8,657 nucleotides of DNA from Candidatus Epulonipiscium sp. (GTDB lineage: Bacteria > Bacillota_A > Clostridia > Lachnospirales > Cellulosilyticaceae), in the NCBI GenBank assembly GCA_012841565.1, contig DUUM01000081.1, positions 1 through 8,657 on the forward strand, written 5' to 3'. This document shows positions 1-5,907 of the stretch, one piece after another (position 1 is the first letter of the stretch; the number at the start of each line of letters is the position of its first letter). A program made the position numbers and the translations under genes. The notes below the pieces were generated by a model. The model was not told where the DNA came from. It worked only from the letters and a program-made list of their open reading frames with translations, and ran no database searches.

Positions 1-770
1 AAATCCTTGAGCTCATTTTGAGAGCTATCAACAGATATTTGACTATCAAGTTTATTGGCATCTATACTACTAATCACACCTGCTAAATCCTTAATATATC
101 GTCCTTCTGACCTTAGCCCTGCTGCAGCTACTTCTGCATGGAGGCTTTTAGCCGTTTCCGCTAGGTCTGATAAAGGTTTTAGAGTTTTTCCTATACGCCT
201 TGCACCTTTTTTTAAGTTTCCAATAATAATAAGCAGCTCATAAGCTAGGATAAGCAAAAACAGTAGTAAAAACAATCTTAACTCTGAGCCTATTGAATAG
301 GTGATTTGATAAAATGAACCTTTCCTATTTATTTCTATCCTATATTTTACTAGGTCTAACTTTTCTAGTGTTTTCATCTCTCTTATAATTTGATCTTTTT
401 TAAAGGAATCTATTATAATATTTCTTTTAGCATTTTCTATCTTTAAAGGAAATTTTTTTTGTATGGTGTTAAAAAATAAAAAGTTTTTTGACGCAGAAAA
501 CTCTTTAATATCTCGTATTTCATATTGCTCAAGAGGGTAATCTATGTATTGTCCATTGTTAGGAATTACTCCTGGTATATTAATAATTGTATAAATTCCT
601 TGTTCTACTTTCCAAAAAATAAGAAAGAAACTAATAAAAACAAGCAGCATATTAATAGAAAAAAAACCAACAATAAGCCTCCATAGCACTCCAGCATTTA
701 ACTTTAGCACAAGGGAAGAACTCATTTTGGATTTTATTTTACTTGGACTTACTTCTTTATAATCACTCAT
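1..770 (-). CDS. Sensor histidine kinase, N-terminal part (partial, 3' end outside window)
   Basis: I translated this frame by hand; it is open from an ATG at 770 through the left edge, giving 256 residues plus two bases. The start codon lies inside the response regulator's stop (ATGAGTGA, 8-bp overlap), so translation is probably coupled. A cytoplasmic start is followed by a hydrophobic helix at about residues 31-53, an extracytoplasmic stretch of about 110 residues, a second helix at about 164-184 (LFLLLFLLILAYELLIII) and a basic segment leading into a HAMP-like region (about 188-250, with PLSDLAETAKSL). This is the usual layout of a membrane sensor kinase. The phosphoacceptor histidine and ATPase domain would lie beyond the left edge and are not seen. 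The sensor domain is not one I recognise. The kinase call rests on topology and on position directly after the regulator. An in-frame ATG at codon 16 is a less likely alternative start. Confidence 0.75.
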   Translation of the reverse strand, partial: MSDYKEVSPSKIKSKMSSSLVLKLNAGVLWRLIVGFFSINMLLVFISFFLIFWKVEQGIYTIINIPGVIPNNGQYIDYPLEQYEIRDIKEFSASKNFLFFNTIQKKFPLKIENAKRNIIIDSFKKDQIIREMKTLEKLDLVKYRIEINRKGSFYQITYSIGSELRLFLLLFLLILAYELLIIIGNLKKGARRIGKTLKPLSDLAETAKSLHAEVAAAGLRSEGRYIKDLAGVISSIDANKLDSQISVDSSQNELKD

Positions 771-1446
771 CTTTTATCACATACCCCACTCCGCGAACAG
801 TATGAATTAGTTTTAGCCCAAATGCTTCCTCTATTTTTACACGTAAATATCTTACATACACATCTACTGCATTTGTTTCTCCTGTAAAATCATAGCCCCA
901 AATATTTTGAAGTAAAGTATCACGGCTTACAACGATATTCTTATTTTCTAACAAGTACTGTAGTAAATCAAATTCTCGTTTTGTTAAGTCTACTAGTTTT
1001 TTATTTACTTTAACTTCCCTTTTATCTGGGTCAAGACTTAAGGGGCCAGCTTGTATTTCCGAAGATGATTGCATATGGCTACTAGTGGGTTTCTCCCTTA
1101 GGACTGCCCTTATCCTTGCCAATAATTCTTCAATAGCAAATGGCTTTGTCATATAGTCATTTGCCCCTCCATCAAGGCCTGAAACTTTATCTACAACTGC
1201 ATCCCTAGCAGTTAGCAGAATAATAGGAATCTGCGAAACCCTGCGAATTCTTCTAAGAACCTCTATGCCATTTAAACCAGGAAGCATAATATCAAGCAAA
1301 ATCAAATCAAAGGATTGGGTTAAAGCAAGCTCTAACCCATCCCTTCCATTGTAAGCCTTCTCTATTTCATAGCCTTCATATTTAAGTTCTAGCTCTATAA
1401 AGCGAACTATCTTTTCCTCATCTTCAATTATGAGAATCTTCTCCAT
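763..1446 (-). CDS. OmpR/PhoB-family response regulator
   Basis: This is a two-component response regulator of 227 residues, the normal family length. It receives phosphate from the adjoining kinase and binds DNA to control transcription. The receiver domain (about 1-118) shows the acidic pair E8-D9, phospho-acceptor D52 in LILLDIMLPG, the switch threonine T79 in IILLTARD and K101 in MTKPF. The C-terminal winged helix (about 130-225) carries LTKREFDLLQYLLENK, the VDVYVRYLR recognition-helix region and the HTVRGVGYVI wing typical of the family. An in-frame GTG at 1458 would add four residues, but the ATG at 1446 is preferred because MEKILIIEDEE is the canonical beginning and GGGTGAG (1454-1460) sits 7 bases upstream. 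It overlaps the end of the DUF4342 gene by 23 bp and the kinase start by 8 bp. The target genes cannot be told from the sequence. Confidence 0.95.
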   Translation of the reverse strand: MEKILIIEDEEKIVRFIELELKYEGYEIEKAYNGRDGLELALTQSFDLILLDIMLPGLNGIEVLRRIRRVSQIPIILLTARDAVVDKVSGLDGGANDYMTKPFAIEELLARIRAVLREKPTSSHMQSSSEIQAGPLSLDPDKREVKVNKKLVDLTKREFDLLQYLLENKNIVVSRDTLLQNIWGYDFTGETNAVDVYVRYLRVKIEEAFGLKLIHTVRGVGYVIKDE

Positions 1447-1999
1447 TAGGCTTCTCACCCTTCATTTCTTTTTTTAAATTCTCTGCTGCATCAGCTACGG
1501 AATCCATGGCACGGTTGACATTTTCTTTCCCCAATTCAGGCCCAATAAACATATATTTATAATCAAAGAATAACCCTACAACGATTAGAGGAACCGTAAT
1601 CCAAAAGGTAAACATTAAAAGTAGTACAAGTACAGTAACTGGAATAGTTATGACTTTATTTTCCCCTTTTATAACCTCAAAGTGATTTCTATTGCCTTTG
1701 TTAATGATTCCACCAGACCATCTTAAAAACCTACCCACTAATTCAGAAAAGGATGCACCAGTTTTCTCATTAGATTCAGCTTTGCCTTCCTTTTCTTGAA
1801 AATGGTTCTTACCACTTTCCTGTTCATTCATGGAGTTATGATACCCACCATTTTCAGGCTCCTCAATAAGTTTTTGTTTTTCAAGAATGATGATTGCTTC
1901 TAATATGTCCCCCTTTGCCTCTTCCAAAGCTTTTTTTGCCTCATCATAGGTAATGTTCCCATACTGCCGTAATTTTTCTACTTGTTCTAAAGTAACCAT
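1424..1999 (-). CDS. UBA-like / DUF4342 membrane protein
   Basis: A 191-residue protein in two parts. Residues about 3-42 form a UBA/TS-N-like three-helix domain: the pattern LRQYGNITYDEAKKALEEAK then GDILEAIIILEK resembles the UBA folds of EF-Ts and of nascent-chain-associated proteins. Residues about 43-82 are a polar, probably disordered linker. Residues about 83-155 match DUF4342 as I remember it, with a basic amphipathic segment (RFLRWSGGIINKG), the strand-like HFEVIKGENKVITIPVT, one long or two short membrane helices (about 118-146) and FFDYKYMFIGPE. The tail (about 157-190) is a charged helix. The start is clear: AGGAGG at 2008-2013 is 8 bases before the ATG. It is the first gene of the operon with the response regulator and kinase. 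Its function is unknown; a role in membrane sensing or in modulating the kinase is only inferred from co-transcription. Confidence 0.85.
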   Translation of the reverse strand: MVTLEQVEKLRQYGNITYDEAKKALEEAKGDILEAIIILEKQKLIEEPENGGYHNSMNEQESGKNHFQEKEGKAESNEKTGASFSELVGRFLRWSGGIINKGNRNHFEVIKGENKVITIPVTVLVLLLMFTFWITVPLIVVGLFFDYKYMFIGPELGKENVNRAMDSVADAAENLKKEMKGEKPNGEDSHN

Positions 2000-2007
2000 A
2001 TTTAAAA

Positions 2008-2013
2008 CCTCCT
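2008..2013 (-). promoter_or_regulatory. Ribosome binding site of the DUF4342 gene
   Basis: Exact AGGAGG on the minus strand, 8 bases before the ATG at 1999. It fixes that start. Confidence 0.85.
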
Positions 2014-2031
2014 CTTATTTAATATGGCTTT

Positions 2032-2040
2032 ATTATAGCA
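2032..2040 (-). promoter_or_regulatory. Extended -10 promoter of the DUF4342-response regulator-kinase operon
   Basis: The minus strand reads TGCTATAAT: a perfect -10 hexamer (2032-2037) preceded by the TGn of an extended -10 element. No good -35 box lies at 16-18 bases, which is common for extended -10 promoters. Transcription would start near 2025, leaving a leader of about 25 bases that just holds the ribosome binding site. This is assigned from motif only. Confidence 0.5.
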
Positions 2041-2159
2041 ACCCAATATTCAAGTATCCTTTATGGTAGATTAAAATCTCATTAGAATACCATTATATTC
2101 TATATAGGAGTATATTTCAAAACTATCTAAAACATTAATTGATTTCAATAAATAATATG

Positions 2160-2188
2160 TTGACAAATGTATATAATAACAATATAAT
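2160..2188 (+). promoter_or_regulatory. Consensus sigma-A promoter of the metC-like/transporter operon
   Basis: The -35 TTGACA (2160-2165) and -10 TATAAT (2183-2188) are both exact consensus and are separated by 17 bases. Transcription should start around 2195, giving a leader of about 83 bases. A promoter this strong would be expected to need repression, which fits the palindrome directly downstream. Confidence 0.85.
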
Positions 2189-2201
2189 ATCAAATAGCAA
2201 C

Positions 2202-2212
2202 TGGTTGAACCA
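2202..2212 (+). promoter_or_regulatory. Palindromic operator candidate, FadR/GntR type
   Basis: TGGTT-G-AACCA is a perfect inverted repeat that fits the TNGTNNNACNA pattern known for the FadR subfamily of GntR regulators. It lies about 7-17 bases after the predicted transcription start, where bound protein would block initiation or early elongation. A second copy of its right half follows directly (TGAACCAC at 2206-2213 and again at 2214-2221). The likely binder is the FCD-domain regulator encoded downstream of this operon. That link is inferred. Confidence 0.55.
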
Positions 2213-2266
2213 CTGAACCACTTTATTTGCACAAAGGCTACAAGTAAGATAACTACTATAAAAAAC

Positions 2267-2272
2267 AGGAGG
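2267..2272 (+). promoter_or_regulatory. Ribosome binding site of the metC-like gene
   Basis: Exact AGGAGG, 5 bases before the ATG at 2278. It fixes that start. Confidence 0.85.
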
Positions 2273-2277
2273 TAAAA

Positions 2278-3450
2278 ATGACAAGCAATGAAGACCTATT
2301 AGCACTAGCTCATATTGGAGAAACACCGGAAAAATATATGAATTCTGTTACCCCACCAGTATTTATGAATTCCCTACATGTTTTTGATTCCGTAAAAGAT
2401 TATTTCTCCGTGGATATTTTTGAAGATGAATTTTATTATGGAAGGGCATCTAATCCGACTGTAGCCATTCTAGAGAAAAAACTTGCAGCTTTAGAACGCG
2501 GATCAAGGGCTGTTGTATTTTCAGCAGGCATGGCAGCATGTTCAGCAGCAATTTTAGCTGTTTGCAAAACAGGAAGCCATATCATTTGTGTTCGTGAGTG
2601 CTACGGCCCCGTAGAACATCTTCTTAATGATTTTTTGACTGATAAAATGAACATTTCTGTTACGTATGTAGAGGGAAAAGAGTTAAAAGAATTTGAAGAC
2701 GCAATTCGCCCAGAAACAGATTTAATCATCTTAGAGAGCCCCACAACACTCGTATTTTCTGTGGTAGATTTAGAAGGCCTTGCAAAATTAGCAAAAAAAC
2801 ATGGTATTAAAACTTATATTGATAATACCTATTGTACACCAATCTTTCAAAAACCATTAGATATGGGGATTGATATTGTTATGCATACCTTAACAAAATA
2901 TATAGGTGGCCATAGTGATTTAATCGGTGGTGTATTAGTTTCAAAAGATGAAGAATTCATGCGCAAAATCATGATACAAAGAGATTGGTTCGGTAGTGTT
3001 TTAGGACCTATGGAAGCTTGGTTAGCTATCCGGGGGCTTCGTACGTTAGATGTTCGTATGGAACGTCATCATAAAACCACACTAGAAGTTGCCAATTTTT
3101 TGGAAAACCATCAACAAATTGCTCGTGTTTATTATACAGGGCTTGAGTCTCATCCCCAGTATGAGCTAGCACGAAAACAGCAATCAGGAGAAAATGGTCT
3201 CTTAAGTATAGAGCTTAAAGGATCTTTAGAAGATGTTGAACTATTTGTTAACAGTTTAAAGATTTTTGCAATTGGATGTTCATGGGGAGGATACGAAAGT
3301 CTTGTTATTCCTTATACTTATAACTGGACTGATGAACAATTAGCCCAGCATAATTTTACCAATCGAAATATCATTAGATTACATTGTGGTCTAGAAGGAA
3401 CTGAAAATTTAATCGGGGACTTAAAGCAAGCTTTCAATCAAATAAAATAA
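2278..3450 (+). CDS. metC: PLP-dependent cystathionine beta-lyase (Cys/Met metabolism family)
   Basis: A cytosolic 390-residue enzyme of the Cys/Met metabolism PLP family, full length for that group. It probably cleaves cystathionine to homocysteine, pyruvate and ammonia, or acts as a broader C-S lyase. Visible motifs: YYGRASNPT (Y54 and R56, which bind the cofactor phosphate of the neighbouring subunit), FSAGMAA (82-87), Y109 of ECYGP stacking over the cofactor, ESPTT (153-157), IDNTY with D182 pairing with the pyridine nitrogen, and the Schiff-base lysine K207 in TLTKYIGGHSD. SWGGYESL (335-342) and RLHCGLE (367-373, with carboxylate-binding R367) resemble E. coli MetC (SWGGYESL, RLHIGLE) more than the gamma-synthase/gamma-lyase signatures. 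The Trp is a cystathionine beta-lyase feature. It is the first gene of an operon with a transporter 21 bases downstream. Methionine gamma-lyase or cystathionine gamma-synthase activity cannot be excluded. Confidence 0.85.
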   Translation: MTSNEDLLALAHIGETPEKYMNSVTPPVFMNSLHVFDSVKDYFSVDIFEDEFYYGRASNPTVAILEKKLAALERGSRAVVFSAGMAACSAAILAVCKTGSHIICVRECYGPVEHLLNDFLTDKMNISVTYVEGKELKEFEDAIRPETDLIILESPTTLVFSVVDLEGLAKLAKKHGIKTYIDNTYCTPIFQKPLDMGIDIVMHTLTKYIGGHSDLIGGVLVSKDEEFMRKIMIQRDWFGSVLGPMEAWLAIRGLRTLDVRMERHHKTTLEVANFLENHQQIARVYYTGLESHPQYELARKQQSGENGLLSIELKGSLEDVELFVNSLKIFAIGCSWGGYESLVIPYTYNWTDEQLAQHNFTNRNIIRLHCGLEGTENLIGDLKQAFNQIK

Positions 3451-3471
3451 TTCATACTAATGAGGTGTAAA

Positions 3472-4947
3472 ATGGAGAATAATAAAATGTCAACTAAAGC
3501 AAGAAAACCTGGTTTGATGATCGCATTACTGCCTTTGATTTTTATGTTTATCGTTCTATTTACTGGATTAATTATTTATGATATTGATATTAAAATATTA
3601 TTGTTAATTTGTGCTGGCTTTACAAGTTTTATTTGCCTATATCTTGGACATTCATGGCAAGATATAGAAAGTGAAATAGTTGCTAAACTAGCAAAGGCAT
3701 TTCCAGCAATTATGATTTTAATTACTGTTGGGTTAATGATTGGGGCATGGATTGTTAGCGGAACCATACCATATCTCGTATATATTGGATTAAAAATTAT
3801 TAATCCTAAATTTATTGTTGTTACATCCTTTTTAGTTACGGTGATTCTCTCTGTTAGTACAGGTACTTCATGGGGATCAGCCGGAACTGTTGGGGCTGCA
3901 CTGATGGGTGTTGCTGCAGGGATGGGAGCACCACTTCCAGCTGTAGCTGGGGCAATTGTTGCAGGATCTTATTTTGGTGATAAGATGTCACCTCTTTCTG
4001 ATAGTACCAATATGTCTGCCATTGCAACAAACACAAATTTGTATGAGCACATTGGACATATGCTTTATACTACAATCCCAGGTTTTATTATAAGTTGTAT
4101 TGTTTATATTATTGCAGGTACAAGGTTTGCTAGTAGTGGAAATATTGAGCAAGTAGATTCAATTATCAATGCACTTTCACAATTATTTAATATCTCTGGA
4201 CCTATTGGTTTACTACTATTGGTCCCAGTATTAATTGTACTCATCGGATCATTATGGAAAAAGCCAACGATTCCAGTTATGATGATCTCATCAGCTACTG
4301 CAATCATCCTTGCTATAATGGTTCAAGGATTTACATTTTCAACTAGCGCAGTCAGTATGGTAAGCGGCTTTAGGATGGATATGTTTGTAAACCCAACGAT
4401 AGATTTAAATAATATTGTGCCCCAAGTACCAAGTCTTTTACAGCGCGGTGGCATGTTATCTATGATGAATTCAGCACTAATGGCTTTTTGTGCATTTGGT
4501 TTTATTGGTGCTTTAACAATTAGTGGAAGCCTAGATTGCATTTTAGAACGTATCATGAAACATGTTCATGGTACTGGCCAGTTAATTGCCATTACTACAG
4601 CTTTAGGTGTGATTGTTATTACTGTCATCGGGGAAGCATCTGTCAGCTTTTTATTAATTGGTGGATTATTTAGGGCAGAATACATCAAACACGGATTAGA
4701 AAGTAAAAATCTTTCTCGTACTTTAGAGGATAGTATTACCGTCATTGAACCTTTAGTTCCTTGGTCACTGGCTGGTGTATTTATGGCTTCTACATTAGGA
4801 GTTTCTACAATCGAATATGCGCCTTGGGCAGTTCTTTGCTATACTGGTGTTATCTTTGCAATTATATGGGGATTCACTGGATTCGGAGTTGCCAAGATTG
4901 ATAAAGATAGTGACAGTTATCCAGAATACCTTGAGTTAAATAAGTAA
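3472..4947 (+). CDS. NhaC-superfamily transporter, possibly for a sulfur amino acid
   Basis: An integral membrane protein of 491 residues with roughly eleven or twelve hydrophobic helices. It matches the NhaC Na+/H+ antiporter superfamily: STGTSWGSAGTVGAALMG (from about residue 129) and YFGDKMSPLSDSTN (about 167-180) are its hallmark conserved stretches, followed by HIGHMLYTTIPG. Family members exchange Na+ with protons or with organic solutes (malate/lactate in MleN), and one branch, MetT, was predicted from comparative genomics to carry methionine. Because this gene follows a MetC-like lyase by 21 bases, a sulfur amino acid or peptide substrate is more likely than plain Na+/H+ exchange, but this is inference. 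Start: an ATG at 3460 has no ribosome site, whereas GAGGTG (3462-3467) precedes the ATG at 3472; a further ATG at 3487 behind GGAG is also possible. It ends just before a bidirectional terminator. Confidence 0.85.
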   Translation: MENNKMSTKARKPGLMIALLPLIFMFIVLFTGLIIYDIDIKILLLICAGFTSFICLYLGHSWQDIESEIVAKLAKAFPAIMILITVGLMIGAWIVSGTIPYLVYIGLKIINPKFIVVTSFLVTVILSVSTGTSWGSAGTVGAALMGVAAGMGAPLPAVAGAIVAGSYFGDKMSPLSDSTNMSAIATNTNLYEHIGHMLYTTIPGFIISCIVYIIAGTRFASSGNIEQVDSIINALSQLFNISGPIGLLLLVPVLIVLIGSLWKKPTIPVMMISSATAIILAIMVQGFTFSTSAVSMVSGFRMDMFVNPTIDLNNIVPQVPSLLQRGGMLSMMNSALMAFCAFGFIGALTISGSLDCILERIMKHVHGTGQLIAITTALGVIVITVIGEASVSFLLIGGLFRAEYIKHGLESKNLSRTLEDSITVIEPLVPWSLAGVFMASTLGVSTIEYAPWAVLCYTGVIFAIIWGFTGFGVAKIDKDSDSYPEYLELNK

Positions 4948-4956
4948 CATAAGCAC

Positions 4957-5006
4957 AAAAAAGTCTTTACACATTTCTAATAATGAAATGTGTAAAGACT
5001 TTTTTT
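4957..5006. terminator. Bidirectional intrinsic terminator
   Basis: A 21-bp perfect stem (4957-4977 with 4985-5005) closes a 7-base loop (taataat). The stem core is AGTCTTTACACATTTC, flanked by an A-run on the left and a T-run of seven on the right. It therefore ends in a U-tract when read in either direction. It lies between the convergent transporter (stop at 4947) and regulator (stop at 5016) and serves both. Confidence 0.93.
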
Positions 5007-5015
5007 ATGAAGTAC

Positions 5016-5705
5016 TTATTTTAATAAATTGAATCCAAAATCATTAATAATTTCAATGGCTCGAAATGCAGCTTCCTTGTCCTTTTTATCAATTGCCATA
5101 GCTAAATCAAGATGATTATTAATCGTATCAAGCCAGATTGTATCATTCCCCCCATTAGAACTTTCACGCTGAATAAAACGATTATTTCTAATTTGATGAA
5201 TAAGCTGCTCAATTGCCTTGTTATGTCCACATTGGTATAGTTTACTATGGAAACTGTGATCTAAGGTATGGCTATAAATATTTTGTTTGGCTAGCTTTGT
5301 CATTTCGTAAGCTATTGAAATCAATTCTTGTTTTTCCAAAGCAGAAGCTTTATTCATGGCATTTAATACAACTTGATAATCCAGCGTATTTTGTAACTCT
5401 TGAATTTCATCTATAGAACATCCAGTGAGCCTAAAAGATAAAACACCCTCATCCCCATATTGGTCCTTTATAAATGCTCCACTGCCAGTTTTAACGTAGA
5501 TTACGCCCCTATCTTCTAGGATACGTAAGGCTTCTCGAACGGAATGACGACTAGTTTGCAGCATAGCAGCCATATCTCTTTCGGAAGGCAGCTTATCTTC
5601 TGGTCCTAACCCATTCTTTCGTATATAGTTATAGATTGAATCCGAAATCTTAAGGTGCAGTGATTTCTTTTCAATTGGTTGTAATTTTAAATTTGAATCT
5701 GACAT
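5016..5705 (-). CDS. FadR-type GntR transcriptional regulator with FCD domain
   Basis: A 229-residue DNA-binding regulator. The winged helix-turn-helix (about 15-80) contains the GntR hallmark LPSERDMAAMLQTSRHSVRE followed by ALRILEDRGVIYV and a GSGAFI wing. The rest (about 87-225) is an all-helical FCD ligand-binding domain. Two metal-site positions of the FCD fold are visible as DHSFH (D149, H153) and H198 in NNHLDLAMAI, but the last histidine, normally near the C-terminus, appears replaced by N221. The ligand is unknown; being convergent with the metC-like/transporter operon, a sulfur amino acid or derivative is the natural guess. Start: the ATG at 5705 has GGGGGAG upstream at short spacing (3 bases). 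An in-frame ATG at 5717, adding four residues, has no clear ribosome site but cannot be excluded. Confidence 0.9.
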   Translation of the reverse strand: MSDSNLKLQPIEKKSLHLKISDSIYNYIRKNGLGPEDKLPSERDMAAMLQTSRHSVREALRILEDRGVIYVKTGSGAFIKDQYGDEGVLSFRLTGCSIDEIQELQNTLDYQVVLNAMNKASALEKQELISIAYEMTKLAKQNIYSHTLDHSFHSKLYQCGHNKAIEQLIHQIRNNRFIQRESSNGGNDTIWLDTINNHLDLAMAIDKKDKEAAFRAIEIINDFGFNLLK

Positions 5706-5768
5706 TTTCTCCCCCATCTATCTTATGATTTATATTATATGCTATTATTTTGTTTGCTATATGTTTTT

Positions 5769-5798
5769 ATAATACCATAAAATAGCCTTGGTTGGCAA
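5769..5798 (-). promoter_or_regulatory. Predicted promoter of the GntR/FCD regulator
   Basis: Minus strand -35 TTGCCA (5793-5798), an 18-base spacer and -10 TATTAT (5769-5774) with TGG in front of the -10 (extended -10). The leader would be about 50-60 bases. Another TATAAT at 5734-5739 lacks a -35 box and is the weaker option. A TGGTTG half-site (5789-5794, plus strand) overlaps the -35 box and matches half of the operator before the metC-like gene. Confidence 0.45.
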
Positions 5799-5907
5799 AA
5801 CTGTAAACTGACTTGAAAGTCCCGATACTTAAAAGCTCCTAGAATTTCCCTGAGCTACTAGAATAACCATCACTATCCGTATTTTATTGCTTATTTAAAT
5901 GAGCAGT

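Noticed and set aside
55..243. Plus-strand reading frame of 62 codons
   Set aside because: It is the complement of the sensor kinase's HAMP-like and second membrane-helix region, with no ribosome site.
1447..1458. Upstream GTG start for the response regulator
   Set aside because: The GTG is part of the ribosome binding site for the ATG at 1446, and MEKILIIEDEE is the standard family beginning.
2195..2277. Possible S-box or T-box riboswitch before the metC-like gene
   Set aside because: The predicted leader is only about 83 bases, with no terminator hairpin and no recognisable S-box or T-box core motifs.
2135..2326. Minus-strand reading frame across the metC promoter
   Set aside because: It overlaps the promoter, the operator and the start of the lyase gene, has low-complexity hydrophobic content and no ribosome site.
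3460..3471. Upstream ATG start for the transporter
   Set aside because: It has no ribosome site, and its second and third codons form the GAGGTG site of the ATG at 3472.
5831..5864. Imperfect direct repeat (AGCTCCTAGAAT at 5834, AGCTACTAGAAT at 5853) and weak 5-bp hairpin after the telA-like gene
   Set aside because: The stem (AGCTC/GAGCT) is too short and the T-run too brief for a confident terminator. Two 12-base copies alone do not indicate a mobile element or attachment site.
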